Shown here: piece by piece, positions 32,119 through 43,874 of the stretch
Layout of the letters: every line of letters starts with the position of its first letter
How positions within the stretch are numbered: position 1 is the stretch's first letter
Assembly: GCA_964034945.1 (NCBI GenBank)
Contig: OZ035962.1
Coordinates: 51,950,231 to 52,014,230, forward strand
Direction: 5' to 3'
Length of the DNA: 64,000 nt
From: Chrysopilus asiliformis
Lineage: Eukaryota; Arthropoda; Insecta; Diptera; Rhagionidae
Position numbers and translations under genes: made by a program
The notes under the pieces: generated by a model
Told to the model about the DNA's origin: nothing
Seen by the model: the letters and a program-made list of their open reading frames with translations, nothing else
Databases searched by the model: none

Positions 32119-33261
32119 ACTCAAATGCATATGTATATAGTAATATAAATATAAATATAATGCATATAGGAAAAAAGGAAATTTTTTTAGAGACATTTTT
32201 CTTTGTGACCCAACGGTGTATTACAAAATCGTACTGTTTACTTACAATATATTCAATAACGGTAAAAGGTGGTTATCCACACGGGGAAAGACAATATTGT
32301 GGGAAATGTCATTCTTTTTAATTCATGTCATACATTGAAGCACCAAATCCCTTTAGAATTGCAGAAGATAGCAGGTGAGGGCTATACATAACGATGGTAT
32401 CTATACTGTTTTTCGCAGTATTATATTGTTTTTCAGACTCCAATACTGCATAATTGCTTTTTTCCCCAAAATATTGTATTTAAATACTCAGAAAACTTTA
32501 ATTCTTTAACGTTTCGAAATTCAAATTTATTAATAGCAATGCAAAACGTCAGTGGCAACACAACACAGTGGCAACACATGGCAAGTGTAAATACATTCAA
32601 ACGACGAACAGCGAAATATTGATGGCAACATGTCATATAGATTCGCTTCTTCCTTTCCCCATCGATTACTGTCTTGTCATTATTCATCCTTCTTCAGAAC
32701 GCGTTACTTTGATTTTGCTTTCCATTGTTAATTTAAAAGAATAAAAATGTCGAAATTAAAAGCAAAGACACAAATTTTCATTCAATAAAATTGAATGAAA
32801 TAAAATTTTTATTGCGAAAAATACTGTTTTTTCAAATCGATTTACTGCTTTTTCAAATTTTTAGGTGAAATATACTGTTTTTTGTCCGAAAAAAGATTTT
32901 ATGTATAGCTAACACATAAAAAGGAGGGGTAGATATTAGTGAGCAAAAATTTTCCCTGCGGGCTGACCTCTCTCATGGTGAAAACCGGATCCGAAACCCT
33001 TAAGCGCATAAAAAGGTTTCAAGAGAGGGAAAGGGGTTGCTATTAAACTGGATCCGACACCCTTGAGTAAGAGATATCAGAAGAAACGGGGATTGACATC
33101 AAAAAGAATCAGATCCCTTATTCTGTCAATAACTGTCCCTGCGTGCAAAGTTTGATCAAAATCGGCCGCGCCGTTTTTGTGTGATGCCGGAACAAATATT
33201 CAGTCAAACAGACAGAAAGACCGACCGACATACAGACAGACGGACAAACATAAATTTTAAG
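32119..33261. other. Mostly unassigned; weak inverted pair and GACA microsatellite
   Basis: GGGCTATACATAA near 32380 and its inverse near 32905 (TTATGTATAGCTAACAC) may be the ends of a degenerate element of about 0.54 kb. A GACA/GACC-type microsatellite with CAGACAGACGGAC lies at 33188-33247. No gene is visible. Confidence 0.35.
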
Positions 33262-34143
33262 CATAACAAAACCTATAATTGCCAGTCTGGCAATTATTAG
33301 AAACTCGTATAGTGATATTCCTATCAAAATTGGAACAGTTGTATCAAAATTCCAGTTTGAAGTCAAACTTTCCAATAAGATTTTTCAAAATTTGTTCCAA
33401 TAGGATTTTAATGTATGGGAGTTTTATTTAGAATCATATCCTAAATAACTTTTAGATAAGATGCACCGTTTTTAAGATATTCGCAAAAAACGTTTTCGTT
33501 CGTATAATAGTCAATTTTTGTCCATTAACGAACTAATGCTACATTTACACGAATGACAAATTTGTCATTTTTTTCTTGTGATTATGTTAATTCCCGTGTA
33601 AATGGCATAATTTTTGTAATTTTTTCTGTCAGAAAATGTCAATCTCTCATAAAAGAATGAACTTGTCCATTCTTTTATGCCAGATTGTCATTCGTGCAAA
33701 CGCAATATTAGTTATGACAACTTTAGTATTCAACTTTTGTCATAACTAATATTGCGTTTGCACGAATGACAATCTGGCATAAAAGAATGGACAAGTTCAT
33801 TCTTTTATCAGAGATTGACATTTTCTGACAGAAAAAAATACAAAAATTATGCCATTTACACGGGAATTAACATAATGACAAGAAAAAAATGACAAATTTG
33901 TCATTCGTGTAAATGTAGCATTAGCCTCGCATTTTACGAAAAACGGATCTGCTCAAAATTTGAAGTCTCTAGCTCAATCCGTGCGCCCGCAATCCGCGCC
34001 ACAGACGGACATGCAAAAATCAATTTTGTTTATCATTCTAAACACACTGGTGTAATACATTTTTATGTGTGGTGACGGGGTCTTGGCGTTACAAACGGTA
34101 AGGCAAAATTAATATACCCTTTGGTTTCACCATACGGGTATAA
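33262..34143 (-). mobile_element. Helentron-like repeat H1 (minus), interrupted
   Basis: Read in reverse it runs from the start ATACCCGTATGGTG (34130-34143) to the hairpin TTGCCAGACTGGCAA (about 33277-33295). It contains a 386-bp palindrome at 33536-33921. There is no GTCY expansion in this copy. Confidence 0.75.
33536..33921. mobile_element. Near-perfect 386-bp palindrome (foldback MITE)
   Basis: Arms of about 187 bp start ATGCTACATTTACACGAATG and are inverted around a loop of about 10-15 bases near 33730. It is flanked by TA (33534-33535, 33922-33923). The other H1 copies show the uninterrupted site. There is no coding capacity. As RNA it would fold into one long hairpin. Confidence 0.85.
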
Positions 34144-34899
34144 AAATGTCATTTTTGCCATCAGTATTATACGACCAAATACATCAATGTATGTCAATAT
34201 TTTTGAGAAAATCCAAAATTACAAAAATTGTCCCCATTACAGTTTTTATTATATAGATGGGAAAAAAGTAAAGTGGACACATCTACGAGAGCTTTCCTTT
34301 AAAAAAAGAATAATCAAAATCGATTCTAAGCTGGAGCTGTGTCGAAAGAAATCCATACAAAATCGCTTTGCCTTTTAAATATATAGATGAGTCTTCGATC
34401 TTAACAACACGGATCGCAGCTGGGCGTTTAATGAAGGGGTAAAATACCCATGCTCGAAGCCAGGGATGCTGGTGCCAAGGTTTTGTTTTTTTAATTTAAT
34501 TTTTTTTTTCATTTAGTTAAAACAAATTTTTTTTCTTTGTGATTTTTGTGTTTTTTTTTTGTATGTGAAAACTGTTTAAAACAAAAATAGAGACACTAAT
34601 TATAAACCGAAAACGATTTTGATCAGATTTTCACCATTGTCCGTGATGATAATATTTTATGACTGAAGTTAGCCCATGAGGAGGCTGGAAAAACTAATTG
34701 GGTATTAGAGTTTTAAAATTCAAAACCGAAAGTCTTGAAGCGAACACGTTTATTTTCTAAAAGTTATTTCTGGAAGTTTTTTGTGCAAAAAAAACTTTAG
34801 CTCGACAATGATGGGTCTGCATCTAGTAAAATATTATTAAAAATTGGTGGAAAAGTAAAATGGATACATCTAAAGATAATTTTCTAAAAGTTATTTCTT
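34144..34899. other. Nothing recognised
   Basis: This is AT-rich sequence with T-runs. The 85-codon ORF at 34121 starts inside an H1 repeat end and is not considered real. Confidence 0.4.
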
Positions 34900-35185
34900 G
34901 CATTTGCATTATCCTTACAGGACCTTCCGTTTTGAATTTTGAAAATCTGAAAAAACCGGATTCGGGATCAGCGACCCCAAAAACCCCCGAGTGATACTTT
35001 TCAGCTTCCTATTGAGCAGGATTCATGGCGAAAATCACGGTTTAAAAATACCCAAACCCCCTTTCCCCCCGTTCAACCCCTTAGCGCTAAAATTTCGAAA
35101 AATCTCGATGGTGGGACATATTCTGAAAGTTTCAAGTCTCTATCTTCAGGGGTTTGGGCTGGGCGTCGGGTTAAACGATTTTATA
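34900..35185 (+). repeat. Dispersed repeat family H3, 3' part
   Basis: It corresponds to about 820-1110: TATCCTTACAGGACCTTCCG, GATTCGGGATCAGCGACCCC, then CAGGATTCATGGCGAAAATC and GGTTAAACGATTTTATATA. A tRNA-like box (GGTTCAATTCTGAGCGG, minus strand) follows at 35257-35290, as one also follows the copy at 583. Confidence 0.65.
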
Positions 35186-35451
35186 TATAGAGCAGATGGT
35201 TTTCACTTTTTCCAATAAAGACTCAATTTCAACAAAAAAAAAAAAAATATTGTGCCACCGCTCAGAATTGAACCCGTACCTGGCGCGATGTAGTTTACAC
35301 TTATTCAGTAGTAAGAATATAAATTTTAAAGATAAATTAAGTAATAAAAAACTGCAGTCATGCCAACAGAAGTGAAAACAATAATATATGTAAGGTAATT
35401 TTGTCGTGTATTTATACCTATATATTTTTCAACCTGAAATTTTGAAAATAT

Positions 35452-35704
35452 ATGCTAATAAACAGTAAATTTCAAATAAAAGTCAATATGCATATTAAGG
35501 TTTGAATTCCTGAGCAGCACATGATTTTCTTATACAACAAATAGCTAGAGATATTTAATTCTTTCTGTATAAGAATGCCACGTGCTGTTCAGAAATTTTC
35601 CGTGTAATTTTATTTTGCTGTATATTTTCCAAAAAAAAAAATCGATTTTTTGTTGTATAACAAAGTCACGTAATGTTCAGAAATTTTCGATATCGTTTTA
35701 TTTT
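35452..35704 (+). repeat. Left flanking direct repeat of the satellite
   Basis: About 250 bp (from ATATGCTAATAAACAG to TTTTATTTTGCCGTA) is repeated at 39155-39415 with few changes. It holds an internal doublet around GTTCAGAAATTTTC. The last bases GCCGTA are also the first bases of the satellite unit. Confidence 0.8.
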
Positions 35705-36911
35705 GCCGTAATTAGGCACGGTGCCGTATTTAGGCACCGTGCCGTATTAAGGCAACGTGCCGTATTTAGGCACCGTGCCGTATTTAGGCACCGTGCCGTA
35801 TTTAGGCACCGTGCCGTAATTAGGCACCGTGCCGTAATTAGGCACCGTGCCGTATTAAGGCACCGTGCCGTATTTAAGCACCGTGCCGTAATTAGGCACC
35901 GTGCCGTATTTAGGCACCGTGCCGTAATGAGGCACCGTGCCGTATTTAGGCATCGTGCCGTATTTAGGCACCGTGCCGTAATTAGGCACCGTGCCGTAAT
36001 TCGGCACCGTGCCGTAATTAGGCACCGTGCCGTATTTAGGCACCGTGCCGTATTTAGGCACCGTGCCGTATTTAGGCACCGTGCCGTATTTGCCGTAATT
36101 AGGCACCGTGCCGTATTTGCCGTAATTAGGCACCGTGCCGTAATTAGGCACCGTGCCGTAATTAGGCACCGCGCCGTATTTAGGCACCGTGCCGTATTTA
36201 GGCACCGTTCCGTAATTAGGCACAGTGCCGTATTTAGGCACCGTGCCGTATTTAGGCACCGTGCTGTATTTAGGCACCGTGCCGTATTTAGGCACCGTGC
36301 CGTATTTAGGCACCGTGCCGTATTTAGGCACCGTGCCGTATTTAGGCACCGTGCCGTATTTAGGCACCGTGCCGTATTTAGGCACCGTGCCGTATTTAGG
36401 CACCGTGCCGTAATTAGGCACCGTGCCGTAATTAGGCACCGTGCCGTATTTAGGCACCGTGCCGTAATTAGGCACCGTGCCGTAATTACGCACCGTGCCG
36501 TATTTAGGCACCGTGCCGTATTTAGGCACCGTGCCATAATTAGGCACCGTGCCGTATTTGCCGTAATTAGGCACCGTGCCGTAATTAGGCACCGTGCCGT
36601 ATTTAGACACCGTGCCGTATTTAGGCACCGTGCCGTATTTAGGCACCGTACCGTATTTAGGCACCGTACCGTATTTAGGCACCGTGCCGTAATTAGGCAC
36701 CGTGCCGTATTTAGGCACCGTGCCGTATTTAGGCACCGTACCGTAATGAGGCACCGTGCCATAATTAGGCACCGTGCCGTATTAGGCACCGTGCCGTATT
36801 TAGGCACCGTGCCGTCGTAATTAGGCACCGTGCCGTATTTAGGCACCGTGCCGTAATTAGGCACCGTGCCGTATTTGCCGTAATTAGGCACCGTACCGTA
36901 TTTAGGCACCC
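35705..36911. repeat. 18-bp satellite array (about 67 units)
   Basis: The units are GCCGTATTTAGGCACCGT and GCCGTAATTAGGCACCGT. Each holds the inverted motif GGCAC-C-GTGCC. A shortened unit (GCCGTATTT joined to GCCGTAATTAGG) occurs several times. Because 18 is a multiple of 3, several frames stay open over hundreds of codons. These ORFs are by-products of the repeat and not genes. Confidence 0.95.
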
Positions 36912-38813
36912 GGCGTGTCGTGTCGGCGTGTCGTGTCGGATTGTCGTGTCGGCGTGTCGTGTCGGCGTGTCGTGTCGGCGTGTCGTGTCGGCGTGTCGTG
37001 TCGGCGTGTCGTGTCGGCGTGTCGTGTCGGCGTGTCGTGTCGGCGTGTCGTGTCGGCGAGTCGTGTCGGATTGTCGTGTCGGCGTGTCGTGTCGGCGTGT
37101 CGGATTGTCGTGTCGGCGTGTCGTGTCGGATTGTCGTGTCGGATTGTCGTGTCGGCGTGTCGTGTCGGCGTGTCGTGTCGGCGTGTCGTGTCGGCGTGTC
37201 GTGTCGGCGGGTCGTGTCGGCGTGTCGTGTCGGCGTGTCGTGTCGGATTGTCGTGTCGGCGTGTCGTGTCGGCGTGTCGTGTCGGATTGTCGTGTCGGCG
37301 TGTCGTGTCGGCATGTCGTGTCGTGTTGGCGTGTCGTGTCGGCGTGTCGTGTCGGATTGTCGTGTCGGCGTGTCGTGTCGGCGTGTCGTGTCGGCGTGTC
37401 GTGTCGGCGTGTCGTGTCGGCGTGTCGTGTCGGCGGCACCGTGCCGTAATACGGATTGTCGTGTCGGCGTGTCGTGTCGTGTCGGCGTGTCGTGTCGGCG
37501 TGTCGGGTCGGCGTGCCGTGTCGGATTGTCGTGTCGGATTGTCGTGTCGGCGTGTCGTGTCGGCGTGTCGTGCCGTCGTAATTAGGCACCGTGCCGTATT
37601 TAGGCACCGTGCCGTAATTAGGCACCGTGCCGTATTTGCCGTAATTAGGCACCGTACCGTATTTAGGCACCCGGCGTGTCGTGTCGTGTCGGATTGTCGT
37701 GTCGGCGTGTCGTGTCGGCGTGTCGTGTCGGCGTGTCGTGTCGGCGTGTCGTGTCGGCGAGTCGTGTCGGATTGTCGTGTCGGCGTGTCGTGTCGGCGTG
37801 TCGGATTGTCGTGTCGGCGTGTCGTGTCGGATTGTCGTGTCGGATTGTCGTGTCGGCGTGTCGTGTCGGCGTGTCGTGTCGGCGTGTCGTGTCGGCGTGT
37901 CGTGTCGGCGGGTCGTGTCGGCGTGTCGTGTCGGCGTGTCGTGTCGGCGTGTCGTGTCGGCGTGTCGTGTCGGATTGTCGTGTCGGCGTGTCGTGTCGGA
38001 TTGTCGTGTCGGCGTGTCGTGTCGGCGTGTCGTGTCGGCGTGTCGTGTCGGCGTGTCGTGTCGGCGTGTCGGGGTGTCGTGTCGGCGTGCCGTATTAGGC
38101 ACCGTGCCGTATTTAGGCACCGTGCCGTAATACGGATTGTCGTGTCGGCGTGTCGTGTCGTGTCGGCGTGTCGTGTCGGCGTGTCGTGTCGGCGTGCCGT
38201 GTCGGATTGTCGTGTCGGATTGTCGTGTCGGCGTGTCGTGTCGGATTGTCGTGTCGGATTGTCGTGCCGGCGTATCGTGTCGGCGTGTCGTGTCGGCGTG
38301 TCGTGTCGGCGTGTCGTGTCGGCGTGTCGTGTCGGCGAGTCGTGTCGGATTGTCGTGTCGGCGTGTCGTGTCGGCGTGTCGGATTGTCGTGTCGGCGTGT
38401 CGTGTCGGATTGTCGTGTCGGATTGTCGTGTCGGCGTGTCGTGTCGGCGTGTCGTGTCGGCGTGTCGTGTCGGCGTGTCGTGTCGGCGGGTCGTGTCGGC
38501 GTGTCGTGTCGGCGTGTCGTGTCGGCGTGTCGTGTCGGATTGTCGTGTCGGCGTGTCGTGTCGGCGTGTCGTGTCGGCGTGTCGTATCGGCGTATTGTGT
38601 CGGCGTGTCGTGTCGGATTGTCGTGTCGGCGTGTCGTGCCGGCGTATCGTGTCGGCGTGTCGTGTCGGATTGTCGTGTAGGCGTGTCGTGTCGGATTGTC
38701 GTGTCGGCGTGTCGTGTCGGCGTGTCGTGTCGTCGGCGTGTCGTGTCGGCGTAGGCACCGTACCGTATTTAGGCACCGTGCCGTATTTGCCGTAATTAGG
38801 CACCGTGCCGTAG
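36912..38813. repeat. 13-bp satellite with higher-order blocks
   Basis: The units are CGGCGTGTCGTGT and the variant CGGATTGTCGTGT. Stretches of 18-bp units interrupt at about 37434-37455, 37571-37674, 38093-38135 and 38753-38813. Marker variants CGGCGAG (37054, 37755, 38333) and CGGCGGG (37205, 37906, 38484) keep an exact 151-bp spacing, so large blocks were copied as wholes. A block of about 108 bp at 36812-36918 recurs at 37573-37680. The long ORFs here are not genes. Confidence 0.95.
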
Positions 38814-39154
38814 TGTTGGGCATCAATCAATTAAATTTTCATCAAAGATCATCAAATTACTTTTTCATTGATTGGGTAATTGGATTTTCCCATTTTTGGC
38901 CACAAAACAGACAAAAACCCTCCCAGAAACGTAAAAATACTCGTTTCTCGCCATTGGTAAGAATTCGTACTACAAAACCTTTTTTCACATTTTTGTTTAT
39001 TTTTTCGAAGAATGTACCGCAAAGCGGTAAGGGGTTGAGCCCTTAGATCATTTTTATTCCAAAATCAATAAAAATTTTCACGTTTTTCTGGAAAAAATAC
39101 CACATATTGAGCATATCAGAGTATTGGCTATTTGTCAATATGCTAATAAGCTTA
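38814..39154. other. Short sequence between satellite and right direct repeat
   Basis: GTGTTGGGCATCAATCAATT right after the array looks like a possible transposon end, but no partner end was found. No gene is visible. Confidence 0.35.
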
Positions 39155-39415
39155 TATGCTAATAAGCAGGAAATTTCAAATAAAAGTCAATATGCATATT
39201 AAGGATTGAATTCCTGAGCAGCACATGATTTTCTTATACAACAAATAGCTAGAGATATTTAATTCTTTCTGTATAAGAATGCCACGTGCTGTTCAGAAAT
39301 TTTCTGTGTAATTTTATTTTGCTGTATATTTTTCAAAAAAACAAATCGATTTTTTGCTGTATAACAAAGTCACGTGCTGTTCAGAAATTTTCTGTCTCAT
39401 TTTATTTTGCTGTAT
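39155..39415 (+). repeat. Right flanking direct repeat of the satellite
   Basis: This is the counterpart of 35452-35704, in the same direction. Here GCTGTATGTATA follows instead of the satellite unit. Confidence 0.8.
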
Positions 39416-40584
39416 GTATAAAAAAATCAAATGAAAACAAATCAGCATTCTTAAGCTGTTAAATTAGCATGTCGGTGACGCGAACTCATAATATTTTACC
39501 CATCAAAAATCGCCCAGCGCACCTAAAGAATCTTTATATATAAAAATGAATCGTGGTCCGTTTGACTATCCATAACTCGGCTGAATATAATCCGATTTGC
39601 ATGGGGTTTTTTTTGTTGGATTCGTATTGCAACATATAAAAACACAACGGAGCCGAAAATTGGAAATTTCTACCGGAAAAGTTGGAAAATCTTGGAAAAC
39701 CGAAATTGCATACTTTCAGGGGAGCGGTTTTCTGGTTTGCACTTTCAGTAATTCCAAATCAAAAATCTCGAATCTTTTTTCGTTTTGTTGGAAAAGTCGA
39801 GAAAAATTTTGGGGAAAAACGGGAATGTCGGAAAAATTGAAATTTGCATTTTGTATGGGATTTTGGTATGGAAAGAGAAAATATTGTATTTGGAATTGAA
39901 AAACGGAAAATTTTGTACCTCACAATAATTTTATCGCCAACAGATCCCGTTACGCTCTCAGAGTCGCATTTGACAACTGAGAAATATATTTGCTCTTTCC
40001 TCATTGATGATCGATGCGAAGCGGTTGTTTTTCGATATAGTGCGCAAATTATCGCTGTTTTTCCCACTTTTAAATCGTCGAAAGTATTTTATTTTGTGTA
40101 CAACGAAGTGAATCAAGGAATTTACTCAGTGACCACGTGAACGTAAATGGATTGGTGTTGAATTTTGTGATTTTTTCCAGAACATAGTGATTTCCAAATG
40201 TGAGGTTAGCGGCACATAGAATCTGGACTTGCATCAACACAAATTTCCTTTATTCATCCACTGCTTTTGTGCAATTTGATAATTTAAATTATTCATTTTA
40301 TAGAGAACGAATTTAAATAATGTATTTTGTCACCGACCAATTCGTTTATTTAAAAAAATCTATTTGTATGGGAGAGGGAGGTAGGAGTGGTCCAACTGGA
40401 TAGATAAGTTGTATAAAATCATATTCTAAACACATTTCGTCGTTATAAACTTTTCGATACGATGCACCGTTTTCGAGAAAATCGAGAAAATAAGGAAAAA
40501 GTATTCAATGGGTATGGGGGAGGGGAAAGAGGTAGTCTAACTGAATTTTGATGTATAGATAAGTTATGTAAAATCATATTCAAA
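39416..40584. other. Nothing firmly recognised
   Basis: ATCGCCCAGCGCACCTAAAG near 39505 matches a short piece at 26620. The overlapping small ORFs at 39597-40140 on both strands show no recognised motif. Confidence 0.4.
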
Positions 40585-40952
40585 ACATAACAAAAGCTAT
40601 AATTCCCAATCTGGCAATCATTGGAGACCCGTATGGTGATATTCGTATCAAAATTCGAACAATTGTATGAAAATTCCTCTTTGAAGTAAAACTTTTCAAT
40701 AAGATTTTTTAAAATTTATTCCAATCGGATTTTGATGTATGGGAGTTTTATGTAGAATCATATTCTAAAAAACTTTTGTTCTTGGACTTTTTTTGATAAG
40801 ATGCACCGTTTTTGAGATATTCGCAAAAATCGGTTTCGTTCGTATGGGAGTACCCCCCTAATGGTCCATTTTTGCCCATTAACGAACTTAGCCTTGCATT
40901 TTACGAAAAACGGACCTGTGCAAAATTTCAAGTCTGTAGCTCAATCCGCTCG
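40585..40952 (-). repeat. H1 repeat, 3' half (minus)
   Basis: It starts with the H1 end read in reverse (CATAACAAAAGCTATAATTC, hairpin altered) and stops at CAATCCGC, where it is fused to an H4 end. Confidence 0.7.
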
Positions 40953-41430
40953 CTTTTTAAAAGCTTTTATATTTGTGATACACAGCGTCCAGAAATTATT
41001 TTTTCTTTTTAGTGCATTTTTTTTTAATAAAAGCTTTTTTTAAAATTTTATTTTTTATTTTTTTTTATTTTGTTCTTTTTAGTCTTCGAATATATAGCTT
41101 TACATTTGAGATGTCCTTACAGGCTTTTTAACTTGAGAATCGTATTCAGCGAACCCCAAAACCTGCAGAATATATTTTTTCCCGGAACAATTGAGAAAAA
41201 GGATAATCACGTTATCCTTACAGGACATTCCGTTATCCTTACAGACTTTTTAATGACAGATTCGGATTCAGCGACCCCAAAAACCCCCAGAACAGATTTT
41301 TTTCCGGAAAATTTGGAGAAAAGGATAATCACGTTATCCTTACAGGACCTTCCGTTATCCTTACAAGGACGAAGTAGTGAAAATATTGTATTGTCATCGG
41401 ACTTATCAATGCTGACGGTAGTTGGCATGT
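40953..41430 (+). repeat. Repeat family H4, inverted partial copy
   Basis: It starts CTTTTTAAAAGCTTTTAT and continues through two 122-bp-type monomers to CGGACTTATCAATG. The same sequence is found inverted at 42050-43380. Together the two copies make a large inverted repeat around about 41430-42060. Confidence 0.75.
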
Positions 41431-41935
41431 GTTGAGGACCAAACTACAAAAGCATTACTTTGTGGAACACTAGTTGAGAAACGTCAAACGTTGGACGTTT
41501 TTGCACTTTATTTGCGTTTAACACTTTAATCCGGTTTCAAAATCCCACGAGGGTATTACTTTAATGCCCTTCTTTCACAAAAACCACTTTTAAAACGCGT
41601 ACACTTTTTCTAAGTACCACTTTTGAAAACCCGATTTCACTTTTCGCCCTATTTCATCAATATTTTTTTCCTAAGATTCCCGTGAAACTTTTAAAGGCAT
41701 GATTATTAATAAAAAAAAACCCAGTGAAATCTTATTAAGGCATGACATGTTATGTGTGTGTCTGGCATGCAATTTTGATTTTATAAGCGGGTAATTTTGA
41801 AACATTTGTATGAAATAATAAAATTTGCTATTAGAAATATTAATAAAATTTGCTATAAGATTTCCGAAATCAAGAATTTGTATTATTGGAAAAAAAAATT
41901 ATTATTGGAAAAAATTTATATGGTAAATGGTTGTC
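41431..41935. other. Spacer in the H4 inverted pair
   Basis: No gene is visible. It has AAAACCACTTTTAAAAC-type short repeats near 41580-41640 and AT-rich duplicates near 41815-41905. Confidence 0.4.
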
Positions 41936-43378
41936 TTTTTAAAAGCTTTTATTTAGCTTGAAATCGTGTTTGTTTGTTTGTCTGTCAGATCAAATCTTGC
42001 AACCCAATTTTGACCCACTTCCACTTGTCCGATTGACTTGAAATTTTGCACACTTATATAAGTCCGATGACAATACAATATTTTCACTACTTCGTCCTTG
42101 TACGGATAACGGAAGGTCCTGTAAGGATAACGTGATTATCCTTTTCTCCAAATTTTCCGGGAAAAAATCTATTCTGGGGGTTTTTGGGGTCGCTGAATCC
42201 GAATCTGTCATTAAAAAGTCAGTAAGGATAACGGAAGGTCCTGTAAGGATAACGTGATTATCCTTTTCTCCAAATTTTTCCGGAAAAAAATCTATTCGGG
42301 GGGTTTTTGCGGTCGCTGAATCCGAATCTGTCATTAAAAAGTCAGTAAGGATAACGGAAGGTCCTGTAAGGATAACGTGATTATCCTTTTCTCCAAATTT
42401 TCCGGGAAAAAATCTATTCTGGGGGTTTTTGGGGTCGCTGAATCCGAATCTGTCATTAAAAAGTCAGTAAGGATAACGGAAGGTCCTGTAAGGATAACGT
42501 GATTATCCTTTTCTCCAAATTTTTCCGGAAAAAAATCTATTCTGGGGGTTTTTGGGGTCGCTGAATCCGAATCTGTCATTAAAAAGTCAGTAAGGATAAC
42601 GGAAGGTCCTGTAAGGATAACGTGATTATCCTTTTCTCCAAATTTTTCCGGAAAAAAATCTATTCGGGGGGTTTTTGCGGTCGCTGAATCCGAATCTGTC
42701 ATTAAAAAGTCAGTAAGGATAACGGAAGGTCCTGTAAGGATAACGTGATTATCCTTTTCTCCAAATTTTCCGGGAAAAAATCTATTCTGGGGGTTTTTGG
42801 GGTCGCTGAATCCGAATCTGTCATTAAAAAGTCAGTAAGGATAACGGAAGGTCCTGTAAGGATAACGTGATTATCCTTTTCTCCAAATTTTTCCGGAAAA
42901 AAATCTATTCTGGGGGTTTTTGGGGTCGCTGAATCCGAATCTGTCATTAAAAAGTCAGTAAGGATAACGGAAGGTCCTGTAAGGATAACGTGATTATCCT
43001 TTTCTCCAAATTTTCCGGAAAAAAATCTATTCTGGGGGTTTTTGGGGTCGCTAAATCCGAATCTGCCATTAAAAAGTCTGTAAGGATAACGGAAGGTTCT
43101 GTAAGGATAACGTGATTATCCCTTTCTCCAAATTTTCCAGAAAAAAATCTATTCTGGGGGTTTTTGGGGTCGCTGAATACGATTCTCAAGTTAAAAAGCC
43201 TGTAAGGACATCTCAAATGTAAGGATATATATTCGAAGACTAAAAAGAACAAAATAAAAATAATTAAAAAAAAAATTTTAAAAAAAGCTTTTACTAAAAA
43301 AGAATGCACTGAAAAGAAAAAAATAATTTTCTGGACGCTGTGTATCACAAATATAAAAGCTTTTAAAAAGCGAGATAA
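41936..43378 (-). mobile_element. Repeat element H4 with 122-bp tandem array
   Basis: The ends are inverted (CTTTTTAAAAGCTTTTAT at the left, ATAAAAGCTTTTAAAAAG at the right). A GTTT/GTCTGTC microsatellite lies at about 41970-41985. The centre is a tandem array (42108-43215). This plan is like H1-H3 and may be Helentron-related. The overlapping minus-strand ORFs (around MTDSDSATPKTPRIDFFPE) are products of the repeat period. Confidence 0.65.
42108..43215 (-). repeat. Tandem array, nine units of 122-123 bp
   Basis: Starts of GTAAGGATAACGTG are at 42121, 42243, 42366, 42488, 42611, 42733, 42856, 42979 and 43101. Units 2-4 and 5-7 share the same order of variants (CGGGGGG...GCGG, then CCGGGAAAA, then CCGGAAAAA), so a 368-bp trimer was duplicated. 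The unit resembles the H3 monomer (GATTCG..ATCAGCGACCCC...). Confidence 0.92.
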
Positions 43379-43510
43379 AGCATAAAACAATAAAATAAAA
43401 ATTTATCTCGCTTTTAAAAAGCTTTTATATTTGTGATACACAGCGTCCAGAAAATTATTTTTTTCTTTTTAGTGCATTCTTTTTTAATAAAAGCTTTTTT
43501 TAAAAAAAAA
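43270..43510. repeat. Palindrome of two H4 ends
   Basis: GATACACAGCGTCCAGAAAA and the flanking AAAGCTTTT blocks occur inverted on both sides of a centre near 43390. Two H4 ends face each other head to head. Confidence 0.8.
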
Positions 43511-43874
43511 TTTTTTAATTTTTTTCTTCTAATTTTTACACGAAAAAAATTTGGTAACAGACGTCATAAAATTTTGCAGAAAACTAGAAAGAGACAAATA
43601 TATTATTTTTCAGTGGGAAAGACAGAATGCGGACACGGTACTTTTCTAGGAAAACTAGCATAGGGATTTGAATCTTATTTCCTGACCATAACCATGAAAT
43701 TTTCAAACAATGTGTAGAAATTATTTTTTGTTCGAATCTCACATTTCAGTCAAAAGCATGTTAAATTGAACAACTTTAAAAAAATACGAGTGTTAAATTC
43801 GTTTGGTACTCATAAAATTTCAACAACTCTACGCTATATTAGGCAACAATTGATATTTTTTCGTCAAACAGAGA
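43511..43874. other. Nothing recognised
   Basis: This is AT-rich sequence between the H4 palindrome and a LINE fragment. The ORFs are short and have no motif. Confidence 0.4.

Noticed and set aside
35582..36820. 412-codon ORF of FRHRAV repeats, with 305- and 538-codon ORFs on the other strand
   Set aside because: The 18-bp unit is a multiple of 3 and free of stops in several frames, so long ORFs arise automatically. All frames are open at once, and the supposed start lies in the flanking repeat.
35705..38813. CRISPR-like array
   Set aside because: The units are contiguous with no unique spacers, and the window is eukaryotic. It is a satellite.
36902..38830. ORFs up to 642 codons (arginine- and serine-rich or TRRHDTP repeats)
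   Set aside because: The 13-bp unit has no stop in any phase. The ORFs overlap on both strands and have no start context or domain.
41990..43390. Chain of similar minus-strand ORFs (MTDSDSAT...) as a gene family
   Set aside because: The ORFs repeat with the 122-123 bp unit and end and start at each period change, so they reflect tandem DNA and not genes.
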